Below, piece after piece: positions 34,175-43,609 of a DNA stretch of 64,000 bases. A program made the position numbers and the translations under genes. The stretch covers positions 1 to 64,000 of the forward strand of contig CBDAVB010000001.1 in assembly GCA_965200795.1 (NCBI GenBank), in the 5' to 3' direction. Within the stretch, counting starts at the first letter, position 1, and every line of letters begins with the position of its first letter. Below the pieces are notes generated by a model that was not told the origin of the DNA, searched no databases, and was given only the letters and a program-made list of their open reading frames with translations. Origin of the DNA: Parashewanella sp965200795. Lineage in GTDB: Bacteria; Pseudomonadota; Gammaproteobacteria; Enterobacterales; Shewanellaceae.

Positions 34175-36091
34175 TCAGCTCCATTTAAATAAATCAAATA
34201 CACCGATTTCTTCCGGCAGCGCATAGTCTACCGGGTTTTCCATAAAATTTGTTATAAGTTCTATGTATTCAGTTTTTACGTGTGTATCTATAAAATCTAA
34301 GAAAAAATTCTTAGTTTTTTGTTCAGCGTCCGATAATAAGCCTAAACTGAACAAGTTCCCGTTTTTTTGAGTCAGATTCAATTCCGTGCCGGGTTCGACG
34401 TTAGCCTCAAACATGGAGATTATCATAGCGTAATTATCCGCCGCTCTTAAGTATTTTTGCTCGTTTGAATTTAATCTAAGGTGCATTAGGCATGCAGTCG
34501 TTACATCCGGTGTGAAAGTTATGTTTTTACGGTCACCATAATCCGGAGTAAGCACTTCATCTAAATCAATGAATTTCGCGGATAAATTTTCAGGTTTTGT
34601 TTTAATAACTTTGCCGTTCGCGTTTTTTACGGATACTTTGACTAAAAAGTTTTCATTTTTGATGTCTCTTAAAAAGATGTTCTTTTTGTGTAATTTTGAT
34701 AAATCGGCGCAGGCCTGTTTAAATACTGTTATCGGTAAATTTCCGACGTCCTGCATATAACCAAATACAGTCATCCCCCCTGAGGCAGCGTGAATTAATC
34801 CGTCATCAGCCACACCGAGCAGACCGGGCGCGAAAGCGCATCCGTATTCCATACTGTCTCCCAATGCCGCTTCGATATCCGTCCATAACCTTCTGGTGCG
34901 GGCGTTTCTCTGAGCTGTAAAGTCATCCCGCTTGTTATAAGCATCCTCACCCGTCGGAGACAAAGTTATATATGAACCGTCATCAGCGGCTAATTTTTTT
35001 ACTCTGCCTCTTATTTCGACGTCAGGTTTATTCGCGGCCGGCATCAGTTTTTTTACCGGCGGAAGTTTATTCAGCGGATCTATCAGGTAGACACTTCCGT
35101 CACGTCCTGATCGGGAAGAACTTCGCATTTGAATAAATTCATCAGTTCTGTTTTGTTTCACGGCTTGTTGTTGCTTCGTTTTACGCCGTTTTCTGAAGTC
35201 TCTATATCCCTTTTGAATTTTTATCGCCGCGGATTCATATTTTGCCGCTTGTTCAGCTTCGGCGGTATTTTCATTTCCGGCTGATGCTCTTTTCAGGTTA
35301 TAGACGTTGTAGTGACCTTCTGTTGTCTCAGCGGCATGAAAACTTGATGAAGATGGCGTTTGTGCTGATGTTTGCGGACTATCGCAATTAATACCCGGAA
35401 TGCCCACCCAGTCTTCGAATAACTGATCCGGAATAGATTCGGGCGGTGTATCTGGCAAAGCACCGAGTAAACTGTCACGGTCAAATTCATAATCTGAATC
35501 GATTTGTTTGGATAAAGTAAAAGCTTGTCGCTGGGCATTTAACCTTTTCTCTTCTAAAAAGTGATTCCAGGTCAGGCAGTCTTTGTGTAAGCCGCGGCCG
35601 TCCTGCGTGCTCAGTTCCGCTTTTTTGAGTTTGAGTAAGCATCCGGCGCACTTTGCTAAATCGGACCGCGCCTGTTCTTTTGTATGGTCGCTTTCTGTTG
35701 CCGGTAACGAGAATGTTACTTGCGGACTGAATGCTTCAAAGCCTTTTGCCGAAAACGATATATTGTATTTGTCCGCACCAGTAATGCGCTCTATTTCCAT
35801 TGAAAAATAGTCAACATGCGAGGCGTCAGTTAACTGAGTTAATTGATTAAACGCCGCGACTTTCTCAGAAGCTTCATCGATATCCTCAGTGACCTGATTT
35901 TTTAAAAGAGAATACAGTGCCGTACAAGCATTCTTTTTACATTTGCCATAAAAAAACATGTCGATGAAGCTATCCCAAAGACCCATTTTTGTCGCTTCTT
36001 CGACACTTTGACTTTTCTGTATATGATTCAGCCTGCGAGCACTTATTGTTCGTCTGAAATTTGGCATTGAAGTTTCAAATTGGATGGCCAT
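34175..36091 (-). CDS. Kinase-like protein with IQ motif and zinc half-site, effector candidate
   Basis: I do not recognise this 638-residue protein as a whole. What is visible, in order: a basic N-terminus (RRTISARR) with no signal peptide; a treble-clef-like half site C148-x2-C151...H169-x2-C172; a Ser/Thr-rich linker (about 238-255); a near-consensus calmodulin-binding IQ motif at 288-304 (AAIKIQKGYRDFRKRR; IQxxxRGxxxR with Asp for Gly); and a protein-kinase-like C-terminal half. The kinase-like half has a catalytic-loop match LHKKNIFLRDIKNENFLV (467-484; Asp476, Lys478, Asn481), a metal-Asp motif FIDLDE (Asp509) in place of DFG, and a helix-F-like DNYAMIISMFE (552-562). A glycine-rich loop is not clear. 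IQ motifs are a eukaryotic feature, so action inside a host cell is plausible. No secretion system is in the window. Confidence 0.7.
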   Translation of the reverse strand: MAIQFETSMPNFRRTISARRLNHIQKSQSVEEATKMGLWDSFIDMFFYGKCKKNACTALYSLLKNQVTEDIDEASEKVAAFNQLTQLTDASHVDYFSMEIERITGADKYNISFSAKGFEAFSPQVTFSLPATESDHTKEQARSDLAKCAGCLLKLKKAELSTQDGRGLHKDCLTWNHFLEEKRLNAQRQAFTLSKQIDSDYEFDRDSLLGALPDTPPESIPDQLFEDWVGIPGINCDSPQTSAQTPSSSSFHAAETTEGHYNVYNLKRASAGNENTAEAEQAAKYESAAIKIQKGYRDFRKRRKTKQQQAVKQNRTDEFIQMRSSSRSGRDGSVYLIDPLNKLPPVKKLMPAANKPDVEIRGRVKKLAADDGSYITLSPTGEDAYNKRDDFTAQRNARTRRLWTDIEAALGDSMEYGCAFAPGLLGVADDGLIHAASGGMTVFGYMQDVGNLPITVFKQACADLSKLHKKNIFLRDIKNENFLVKVSVKNANGKVIKTKPENLSAKFIDLDEVLTPDYGDRKNITFTPDVTTACLMHLRLNSNEQKYLRAADNYAMIISMFEANVEPGTELNLTQKNGNLFSLGLLSDAEQKTKNFFLDFIDTHVKTEYIELITNFMENPVDYALPEEIGVFDLFKWS

Positions 36092-36707
36092 ATCGTATCC
36101 CCTTAAGAATTTTACTTATATATATTATAAAGCTTTTATCACGTAATATATTGATAAGTTAATAAAAATTAATAATAAATTAATACTAAGGCTGTCATGC
36201 AGGGCGGACTATTTATGATGTGAGAATTATGTTTTTAAGCGCGCGCTCTGAAAGCCGCGATAGTTAGTCATTACAATATGCTGAAATGCTTTACCGCGAC
36301 GCGCAATATTTGATTTTTTTGTAATCAAGTTGTTTAAAAAAGTTGTTATATTTTTCAGGCTGAGCACTCTGCTATTGCTTTATCCGGACAACAAAATCAT
36401 AACACATTAACGCTAAAATTCTTTTGATATCATCAAGATGTAAATTGAGCTTGCCGGTTTTGAACGCCGAAACTTGAGTTGATAACTGACAAATTCTATG
36501 CGGCGATTGCTGTATTTAAGTAAGTCAGACTTTTTTCAGCAGACCGGAAAGAATAAACTGGAATCAATAAGTTAATAAAAGCCTCGTTATCCGGGTCTTT
36601 TATTGCTTGTTTTTCAGCTAAAATAACCGTAAATTAAAACGATCGTTTGAATTGACTATACTTAATAAAACAAACGGTCATTCAAAAATAATATTACGGA
36701 GCCATAC
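36092..36707. other. Intergenic region, 616 bp
   Basis: AT-rich DNA between the start of the kinase-like gene (read leftward) and an acyl-CoA dehydrogenase gene (read rightward). The right end contains a palindromic operator-like site (36637-36648). I see no gene or repeat copy in the rest. No second copy of the tRNA-Ser 3' end, which would mark an integrated island, was found. Confidence 0.5.
36637..36648. promoter_or_regulatory. Palindromic operator-like site upstream of the acyl-CoA dehydrogenase gene
   Basis: The perfect 12-bp palindrome AAACGATCGTTT is followed within about 20 bases by a second, imperfect match (AAACGGTCATT). A -10-like TATACT lies just downstream of the palindrome. TetR-type repressors of fatty-acid degradation (for example PsrA) bind palindromes of this kind, so such control is possible but not shown. 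Confidence 0.5.
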
Positions 36708-38462
36708 ATGTACCCTTATCAAGCCCCTCTGCGTGAAATGGATTTTTTATTGAATGAAGTCTTTGAGGCTGAGCATACATGGCAGGAATTACCTAAATTT
36801 TCTGATGTGTTAGACAGTGAGACCTCGGCTGCGATTCTGGAAGAAGCCGGTAAGTTATCGACAGAATTAATCTACCCGCTTAATCGTAACTCCGATGAGC
36901 AAGGTGTCTCATTAGTGCGAAAGCAGGTTATTACTCCGGACGGTTTCAAAGAGGCTTATAACGAAATCGCCGCGGGCGGTTGGGTCGGACTGTGCGGTAA
37001 TGACGAATACGGCGGTATGGGCATGCCTAAGATGTTAGGTGTGCTCACCGACGAAATGTTTTATTCGGCTTCGAATTCATTTGCTTTATATAACTCTCTC
37101 ACCAGCGGCGCGGCGCTTTGTATTGAAGCCCACGGCAGTGAAGAGTTGAAACAAAAGTATTTACCGAAAATGTACAGCGGTGAATGGTCTGGCGCGATGG
37201 CAATGACAGAATCACACGCCGGCTCTGATTTAAGGCATCTGCGGACGATAGCTAAAGCTCAGGATGACGGTACATATGCGGTTTCAGGTACTAAAATTTT
37301 CATCACGGCAGGTGAGCATGATCTGACAGAAAATATTGTTCATCTTGTTTTGGCTAAGGTTCAGGGACAAGACGCGCTGTCACTGTTTGTAGTGCCTAAG
37401 TTCTTAAGCGATAACAACAACGAACCGGTTGAGTTTAACCGTGTTTCTGTCGGATCAATTGAGCACAAGATGGGGCTTCACGGTTCCGCGACCTGCGTAA
37501 TGAATTATGAAGATTCGGTAGGTTATTTAATCGGGGCTGAAGGGAAAGGTTTAGCTTGTATGTTCACCATGATGAACTACGAGCGTCTTGCTATCGGCTT
37601 GCAAGGTCTGGCAAACTCTGAATATTCCTATCAGATGGCAATGACCTACGCTAAAGAACGTATTCAAGGCAGTTCGGTTTCTAATGATGCTGAAAAAACG
37701 GCCGCCAGTCCGATAATTCATCATGGTGACATCAGAAGAACCTTGCTTGATATACGTTGCTTAACTGAAGCCGGCAGAGCTTTATCCGTGTTTACCGCCA
37801 AGCAGCTTGATTTAAGCCGTTATGCGGCGGGTGAAATTCAAAACAAAGGTTCTCGGCTTTCGCAATTACTGACCCCGATTACCAAAGCGTTTTTCACTGA
37901 CCGAGGCTTGGAAACCGCGATTTCGGCGCAGCAGGTTTTTGGTGGTCACGGTTATATTCGTGAAACGGGTATTGAGCAAATTGTCAGAGACAGCCGTATC
38001 GCACAGATTTATGAGGGCACGAACGGCATTCAAGCGCTGGATTTTTTGGGACGTAAAGTCATTAAAGATGATCAGCGGGCACTCAAAATACTGTTAGATG
38101 ATTTTTCAGAGACGATGCGGCAATTTGATCATGTCGGTGATTCAAAGCGTCAGAAAATCAGCTCACTATTCTCTGATCTACTCGATGCCGCCGGAAAAAT
38201 TTCACAGCAGAGTAAATCTAATCCGAATGTAATTAATTTAGCCGCTGTAAATTACTTAAACGCCGCAGGCTACGTGCTTTACGGTTATTTCTGGTTATTG
38301 ATGTTAGAAAAATCAAAAGGCAGCAAATCTGTTGATTTTGAAATAAAGCAGCAACTTGCCGGCTATTATTTTGATGCTTTACTGCCGAAAGCGGAAATGC
38401 ACCTTCAGCAGGTAAAAGCGGTGAACTGCGACATCATGAATATTGGTGTTGACGAATTCTAA
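36708..38462 (+). CDS. Acyl-CoA dehydrogenase with C-terminal extension domain
   Basis: A FAD enzyme that makes the trans-2 double bond of acyl-CoA in beta-oxidation. The 584 residues exceed the basic family (about 380) because of an N-terminal extension and a C-terminal acyl-CoA dehydrogenase-like domain. Visible motifs are AMTESHAGSDLRHLRTIA, the FAD/substrate region GTKIFITAGEH, and ETAISAQQVFGGHGYIRETGIEQIVRDSRIAQIYEGTNGIQALDFLGRK with the usual glutamate in YEGTNG. The group resembles PA-type AcdA/DmdC-like long acyl-CoA dehydrogenases; the chain length is unknown. It overlaps the convergent dacB by four bases. Confidence 0.92.
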   Translation: MYPYQAPLREMDFLLNEVFEAEHTWQELPKFSDVLDSETSAAILEEAGKLSTELIYPLNRNSDEQGVSLVRKQVITPDGFKEAYNEIAAGGWVGLCGNDEYGGMGMPKMLGVLTDEMFYSASNSFALYNSLTSGAALCIEAHGSEELKQKYLPKMYSGEWSGAMAMTESHAGSDLRHLRTIAKAQDDGTYAVSGTKIFITAGEHDLTENIVHLVLAKVQGQDALSLFVVPKFLSDNNNEPVEFNRVSVGSIEHKMGLHGSATCVMNYEDSVGYLIGAEGKGLACMFTMMNYERLAIGLQGLANSEYSYQMAMTYAKERIQGSSVSNDAEKTAASPIIHHGDIRRTLLDIRCLTEAGRALSVFTAKQLDLSRYAAGEIQNKGSRLSQLLTPITKAFFTDRGLETAISAQQVFGGHGYIRETGIEQIVRDSRIAQIYEGTNGIQALDFLGRKVIKDDQRALKILLDDFSETMRQFDHVGDSKRQKISSLFSDLLDAAGKISQQSKSNPNVINLAAVNYLNAAGYVLYGYFWLLMLEKSKGSKSVDFEIKQQLAGYYFDALLPKAEMHLQQVKAVNCDIMNIGVDEF

Positions 38463-39886
38463 ATATTCCCGTCAATGACTTGTTGTATAAACCCTTTTAA
38501 AAAGGCCGCTTCAAAAGGCGGCTTTTTTGATTGTTGTTTACTGATACCATTTTCTAAAATCGCAAAAGCATATTTATGTTTGCCGGGAATGTTTATAAAT
38601 CCCGCCAGGCAACTTACTCCGCTCATGGTTCCCGTCTTGGCAATCACGTAGCCTTTCAACGGTGAATAGTTAAAAACCTGCTGATTGAGTAAGGTTCCGG
38701 AATTTCCGGCAACAGGCAAAAACTCTTTAATCACTCTTAAATCCGGATCTGAATCAATAGCTTTGACTGTTTCGAGCAGCTGATGCGCGGACACGAGGTT
38801 ATATCTCGATAAGCCGGAACCATCGGCCAGAACAGCCATACTGAGATCGACACCTTGTCTTTTCATCACTTTTTTAATGGCTCTGGTGCCGTTACTAAAG
38901 CTTCCTGTTGTCTGAAAAGTCACTTGTCCGAGTTTTTTTGTAAGAGTGTCCGCAATTAAGTTGTCAGAATTTAGCAGCATATCTTTCAGTAAGTCCGGTA
39001 AATTTTCAGAGTTGTGGCTCGCGATGATTTTGCCTATATGAATTTTATCGGAAATGACGCGGATCTTATTTTCCGTCACTTTACCGGTGACTTTTATTCC
39101 CAGCTCACTCAGAGACTGCGCGACATAATCGATAGCAAACTGTTCAGGATCCGGAACGGCCAATTCAAGAGAAACTTTACGTTTTTGATGGTGACACCCT
39201 TCAATAACATAATGATTAATAGAAACTTTATTTAAATCCATCTGACAGTCTTTTCGCAGATTATTCGGGTCATAGTTAACCCTGCTAGTCACTTTCAGAG
39301 GCAGTTTTTCAAACAAATCGACTTTACTTCGGTTGTCTTTTGTCGGCACCAGCTCGGCCATGACGCAGTTTTTATTCAGAATGTAGCCCGAAACCGGCGC
39401 GGCAAAACAGATCCCCAAATCATCCCAGACCCATCCTTTTGCTCTGGCAGGCCGCTTCAGAGGAGCCGATAAAAGCACGTCGCCCGCTATTTTGTTAATT
39501 CTTTTAGTCTTTAATTGCCGCAATAAATTGTACAGGTCATCAGTCGTAAGGCTCGGGTCGGCATCAAAACGGATATATAAATTGCCGATCAGGGTGTTAT
39601 TAACCATCTGACCGTTAGTCTCTATCGTGGTGGTGTAGTGAAAATCTGGACCAAGCGTTTTTAACGCGCTTGACGCGATAAAAAGTTTTTGTGTGCTGGC
39701 CGGAAGCATAAGCTGTTTACCATTATAACTATAAACGGCCTTATTTTTGGTCAGATCCCAGACGGATACAGCGACAGAAGAACCAACCGGCTTCACTGCA
39801 GCGGTGAGAATATCGATAGGATCGACAGAAAACGCAAAAGGGGAATAGGCAGCAGCCAGCAGTAAAACAAGTTTTTTTATATTCAT
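38459..39886 (-). CDS. dacB: D-Ala-D-Ala carboxypeptidase/endopeptidase PBP4 (DacB)
   Basis: A periplasmic penicillin-binding protein of the S13 family that trims or cuts peptidoglycan peptide cross-links. It has a signal peptide (MNIKKLVLLLAAAYSPFAFS) and the three active-site motifs: STQK in MLPASTQKLFIASS (about residue 64), SDN in LLNSDNLIAD (about 305) and KTG in VIAKTGTMSGVSCLAG (about 418). The 475 residues match E. coli DacB (477). The gene converges with the acyl-CoA dehydrogenase gene, and its C-terminal coding sequence contains that gene's terminator on the other strand. Confidence 0.94.
   Translation of the reverse strand: MNIKKLVLLLAAAYSPFAFSVDPIDILTAAVKPVGSSVAVSVWDLTKNKAVYSYNGKQLMLPASTQKLFIASSALKTLGPDFHYTTTIETNGQMVNNTLIGNLYIRFDADPSLTTDDLYNLLRQLKTKRINKIAGDVLLSAPLKRPARAKGWVWDDLGICFAAPVSGYILNKNCVMAELVPTKDNRSKVDLFEKLPLKVTSRVNYDPNNLRKDCQMDLNKVSINHYVIEGCHHQKRKVSLELAVPDPEQFAIDYVAQSLSELGIKVTGKVTENKIRVISDKIHIGKIIASHNSENLPDLLKDMLLNSDNLIADTLTKKLGQVTFQTTGSFSNGTRAIKKVMKRQGVDLSMAVLADGSGLSRYNLVSAHQLLETVKAIDSDPDLRVIKEFLPVAGNSGTLLNQQVFNYSPLKGYVIAKTGTMSGVSCLAGFINIPGKHKYAFAILENGISKQQSKKPPFEAAFLKGFIQQVIDGNI
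38499..38528 (+). terminator. Terminator of the acyl-CoA dehydrogenase gene, inside dacB
   Basis: An 11-bp stem (AAAAAGGCCGC with GCGGCTTTTTT, one G:T) with an eight-base loop and a T-run on the plus strand. It lies 37 bases past the acyl-CoA dehydrogenase stop, within the antisense of the dacB C-terminal codons. Confidence 0.65.
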
Positions 39887-40105
39887 TTTTGCGATGTCAA
39901 AATATATTTATTTTATCAAGTATGCGATTACATGAATAAATAGCAAAATAAACCGCATTAAAATTGCACATTTTTACGGTGAGATAACTTTTTATTGACT
40001 ATATCTCGCAAGCAGCTTATTTTTCGAAGCTAATTTGTTTTTTTACTGTAATAAATTACATTTCAGTAACCTTTTTTTTACTTTAACATTAGAGAGTTAT
40101 GCAAA

Positions 40106-41494
40106 ATGACAGAACCCTCAGCAATCAGTCTGATCCCGCCTGTTGCAGTTTTGGTGTTAGCCATCTGGTTACGTCGCCCGGTTTTGGCGTTAATTATCGG
40201 TTCTATATCTGGTTTATTTTTACTAAAACCTGGTTTAGAGAGTGTTCTGAGTAAATTTTCTGACATATCCCTGAGTGTGATGGGAAATGAAACCATAGGC
40301 TGGTTAATTCTCGTATGCGGAAGTTTTGGCGCGTTAATCGCTTTATTAGTAAGAACTGGCGGCGCCAGCGCTTTTGGTAAAGCCTCTTTAAGACTTTGTA
40401 AAGGAAGAAAGTCATCATTATTTATGACTTTTGTATTGGGTGTCGTTATTTTTATTGATGACTACCTGAATGCTTTAACGGTTGGTGAAACCATGAAGCG
40501 GGTCACTGACAAATACAAAGTCAGCCGTGAAATGCTCGCTTATATTGTAGACTCAACCGCGGCACCGATTTGTGTTTTGGTACCGCTTTCAACCTGGGCG
40601 GTTTTCTTCGGCAGTTTGCTTGTCGACAATGGCATCGCCGATGCGGGAGAGGGGATCAGTGTTTACGCGTCGGCCATTCCGTATATGCTTTATCCGTGGC
40701 TTAGTGTAATTTTGGCGCTGCTGGTGATTTTAGGCGTTTTTCCTGTTATCGGTCCAATGAAAAAAGCTGAGCTCTACACTAAAAACGGTAATATAAAAAC
40801 TGAAAAAAATGTTCATGAAAATGTGCAGACGGCTGACGATTATGCCGTGCAAGCTATTGAAGAGGAATTCAAGCATGCAAAGACACACGGAAAGCTGCAT
40901 AACTTTTTAGTTCCGTTGTTACTTTTAATTGCTTTTACTATTTATTTCGATATAGATGTTTGGAAAGGTCTGCTGGCGACTTTGGCTATCACGCTTCCGT
41001 ACTACGCTTTTCAGAAACTGATGACTTTATCAGAAATGATAGAGCAGATGTTTGAAGGATTTAAAAGCATGCTGCCAGCTATCGGAACCGTCATTTCCGC
41101 ATTTGTATTCAAAGATGTCTGCGATTTGCTCATGCTGCCGCAATTTGTGATTACCTCTTTAGAAGGTTTTATGACACCACAGTTATTGCCCGCAATCGTA
41201 TTTATTTCAATGGCCATTTTGGCATTCGCTACAGGTTCAAGCTGGGGAATCTTTGCGGTGACAATTCCGATTGTTACGCCGTTAGCTGAGTCAATGAATG
41301 CTAATATTCCGCTTGTTATCGGAGCGCTGCTCTCAGCGTCTTCTTTTGGCAGTCAGGCATGCTTTTATTCCGATTCAACCGTGTTAGCCGCGCAGGGCTC
41401 GGGTTGTAACTTAATGAGTCATGCTATTACGCAATTACCCTTCACTTTAGTTGCCGCGGTATTGACAGTTGTAGGATTTATTTATCTTGCATAA
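40106..41494 (+). CDS. Na+/H+ antiporter NhaC family protein
   Basis: An inner-membrane protein of 462 residues with about 11 predicted helices. The segment FIDDYLNALTVGETMKRVTDKYKVSREMLAYIVDSTAAPICVLVPLSTWAVFFGSLL is diagnostic of the NhaC antiporter family, with the paired aspartates DD and the STAAP motif. ATGSSWGIFAVTIPIVTPLA near the C-terminus is also typical. Family members exchange sodium for protons or move amino or organic acids; which applies here is open. It is a single gene. Confidence 0.88.
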   Translation: MTEPSAISLIPPVAVLVLAIWLRRPVLALIIGSISGLFLLKPGLESVLSKFSDISLSVMGNETIGWLILVCGSFGALIALLVRTGGASAFGKASLRLCKGRKSSLFMTFVLGVVIFIDDYLNALTVGETMKRVTDKYKVSREMLAYIVDSTAAPICVLVPLSTWAVFFGSLLVDNGIADAGEGISVYASAIPYMLYPWLSVILALLVILGVFPVIGPMKKAELYTKNGNIKTEKNVHENVQTADDYAVQAIEEEFKHAKTHGKLHNFLVPLLLLIAFTIYFDIDVWKGLLATLAITLPYYAFQKLMTLSEMIEQMFEGFKSMLPAIGTVISAFVFKDVCDLLMLPQFVITSLEGFMTPQLLPAIVFISMAILAFATGSSWGIFAVTIPIVTPLAESMNANIPLVIGALLSASSFGSQACFYSDSTVLAAQGSGCNLMSHAITQLPFTLVAAVLTVVGFIYLA

Positions 41495-41886
41495 GTCTTG
41501 AGCTGCATACAATATAAACGGCTGAAAATTCACACTGCGTCATGTTTATGGCGCAGTGTGAATACGCTTTAAAAACTTAATATCCGCTTTAATTCTCTTT
41601 TTTAAGATATCAAGCAGAATATATGGCTGTAATCGTCATATTGTCCAGCAGGTTATTCGTCCTCACTTCATTCTGAGTCAGACAATTGACAGTAGTTAAT
41701 TGTTTTTATGACTGTTAACATCCGCGTCTTTGTTAATTTAGACATAGTAATTTTAAATATTAAGCAGTTAATTTGAGCCTTGTTATACTCCGAACAGTGC
41801 GACCCTAAGCGGTTAACCGCAGTTACTTCCCGGTTAAATATGTACTTGGCCATTTGCTCAATATTCATTTAGTTAAAGGACGTTAA
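41495..41886. other. Intergenic region with a hairpin, 392 bp
   Basis: A strong hairpin (about 41529-41562, arms TTCACACTGCG / CGCAGTGTGAA) follows the antiporter gene and may terminate it, although there is no T-run. The remaining AT-rich DNA is the upstream region of the chemoreceptor gene. A 66-codon frame on the minus strand shows no family features and was not called. Confidence 0.5.
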
Positions 41887-43455
41887 ATGCGTAAGAACTT
41901 GCCGATCACCGACCGTGAACATCCATTTAAAGGAAACGATAGGCTTATTTCAGCCACAGACGCCAAAGGCAATATTAAACACTGTAATGAAGCCTTTATT
42001 AAAATGAGTGGTTATGAATATGAAGAGTTAATCGGACGACCGCACAATATCATTCGTCACCCGGATATGCCTGAGCCCGTCTTTGCTGAAATGTGGAACA
42101 CATTACAGCAGGGTCGGGTATGGATGGGACTTGTGAAAAATCGCAGAAAGAATGGCGATCATTATTGGGTCAGTGCGTTTGTTACTCCTGTCTTTGAAGG
42201 TGAAAAGATCATCGGCTACGAATCAGTAAGAGTTCCTGCCGATGAGGGTGAAAAGAGAAGAGCGGAAAAAGCTTACCAGAGATTGTCTAAAGGTCAAAAT
42301 TCTGTTTCTTTGTTGGAAAAAATCTCTGATTTTGTTCTGCGGACACTTTCAGTATCGGTTCCTGCGATATTGGCATCTGTAGTGATAGGACTATCTCACT
42401 CTGCCGAAGCCGGGCTTATTTCCGCGGGGTTCGGTGTACTCAGTATCCTTTGGGTGCTTCATTTTCGCCAAGAAGAATGGAAAAGTTTAATGAGTATCAG
42501 CCCGCAATCCTATTCGAATACGGAGGTCGCTCAAACGTATTTTGCTGATCGCGGTGTAGCCGCGCAAGCGAAGCTGGTGCTGGCTTCGGAAATCGCGCGT
42601 TCCAGAACCGCGTTAACCCGGATCAACGACTCGGTAGCAAGCTTAGATGAAATTACCGATATCACTCAAAGTGAAGCAAAAAAAACGGCTACCGCAGTTG
42701 AAGAGCAGGGAGCGGCTACCCAGCAAATCGCATCAGCTATTACTGAAATGTCACAAGCCATTCAAGAAGTCGCTGAAAAGATTGAATCAAATTCAAGCAG
42801 CGCTGAAACCGCCATAAGTAATGTTGACTCTGGTGCAGACTTAGCCGGCGAGGCGCTAAATGTTATTAATCATCTGAATGACTCAGTTAAATCAATCGCG
42901 GAAACCGTCCATGAGCTGGCTGATTCTACAAGTCAGATTGGACAAGCCGCTGATCTGATTACTACTATTGCGGATCAAACCAATTTACTTGCCTTAAATG
43001 CCGCCATTGAGGCGGCAAGGGCAGGTGAACATGGCCGCGGTTTTAGTGTTGTTGCTGATGAGGTCCGTGCGTTAGCCTCTAAAACCAGAAAATCGACAGA
43101 TCAAATCCATAATGTGGTTCAGCAGTTATCTAAGCGGGCCTCTATGGCAGTAGATGCCGCCAGGCAAGGTCAAGTAGCCGCAAATGAAGGTGTTGCAGTT
43201 GTAGATAAAACTAAGAATGCATTAGGTGAAATCAGAGATGCCGTAAAACAAATCACTGACATGACTTTTCAGATGTCCGCCGCGGTAGAAGAGCAAAGTT
43301 CGGTTGCTGATCATATTAATCAGCAAATCGTTGATATTGCTGATAGCTCTAATCACACCAGGCGAGCTTCTGAACAATCTTTAGACGCTTCACATAAGCT
43401 GGAGAAAACGGTTGGCATATTCCGTTCTCTAATCAATCGTTTTGCGATCAAATAA
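41887..43455 (+). CDS. Aer-type PAS chemoreceptor (methyl-accepting chemotaxis protein)
   Basis: A 522-residue energy or redox taxis receptor. An N-terminal PAS domain (about 15-115, including NEAFIKMSGYEYEELIGRPHNIIRHPDMP and HYWVSAFVTPVFE) resembles the FAD-binding PAS of Aer. Two membrane segments (about 150-195) lie close together with almost no periplasmic loop. A cytoplasmic signalling domain with the conserved tip DQTNLLALNAAIEAARAGEHGRGFSVVADEVRALASKT (about 363-400) follows. The partner chemotaxis genes are elsewhere. The stop codon lies at the edge of repeat C copy 2. Confidence 0.93.
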   Translation: MRKNLPITDREHPFKGNDRLISATDAKGNIKHCNEAFIKMSGYEYEELIGRPHNIIRHPDMPEPVFAEMWNTLQQGRVWMGLVKNRRKNGDHYWVSAFVTPVFEGEKIIGYESVRVPADEGEKRRAEKAYQRLSKGQNSVSLLEKISDFVLRTLSVSVPAILASVVIGLSHSAEAGLISAGFGVLSILWVLHFRQEEWKSLMSISPQSYSNTEVAQTYFADRGVAAQAKLVLASEIARSRTALTRINDSVASLDEITDITQSEAKKTATAVEEQGAATQQIASAITEMSQAIQEVAEKIESNSSSAETAISNVDSGADLAGEALNVINHLNDSVKSIAETVHELADSTSQIGQAADLITTIADQTNLLALNAAIEAARAGEHGRGFSVVADEVRALASKTRKSTDQIHNVVQQLSKRASMAVDAARQGQVAANEGVAVVDKTKNALGEIRDAVKQITDMTFQMSAAVEEQSSVADHINQQIVDIADSSNHTRRASEQSLDASHKLEKTVGIFRSLINRFAIK

Positions 43456-43609
43456 ACTTATTATATGTTTGTTCACTTTTCTGACGCCCGTCTTAAGCAC
43501 TCTGCGGCATTACTCTTGCCTGAAAGACTGCCGGTATTACCGCGCAAGAGCGCCTTGCAGAGCACTTAACCTGAACGCCGAAAATATCGAAAAACTTATA
43601 GCCGGGTAC
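43456..43609 (-). repeat. Repeat family C, copy 2 (inverted)
   Basis: Read on the minus strand this matches the copies at 20352 and 49950: gtgctctgcaaggcgctc, gtctttcaggcaagagtaa and gacgggcgtcagaaaagtg. The right end, gccgggtac, is well kept; the left end, next to the chemoreceptor stop codon, has diverged. Confidence 0.75.

Noticed and set aside
34119..36700. Integrated genomic island at tRNA-Ser
   Set aside because: The kinase-like gene lies beside the tRNA, but no integrase gene and no second copy of the tRNA 3' end were found, so an att-bounded island is not supported.
41668..41868. 66-codon frame upstream of the chemoreceptor gene on the minus strand
   Set aside because: No ribosome binding site, no conserved features, and it would overlap the promoter region of the receptor gene.
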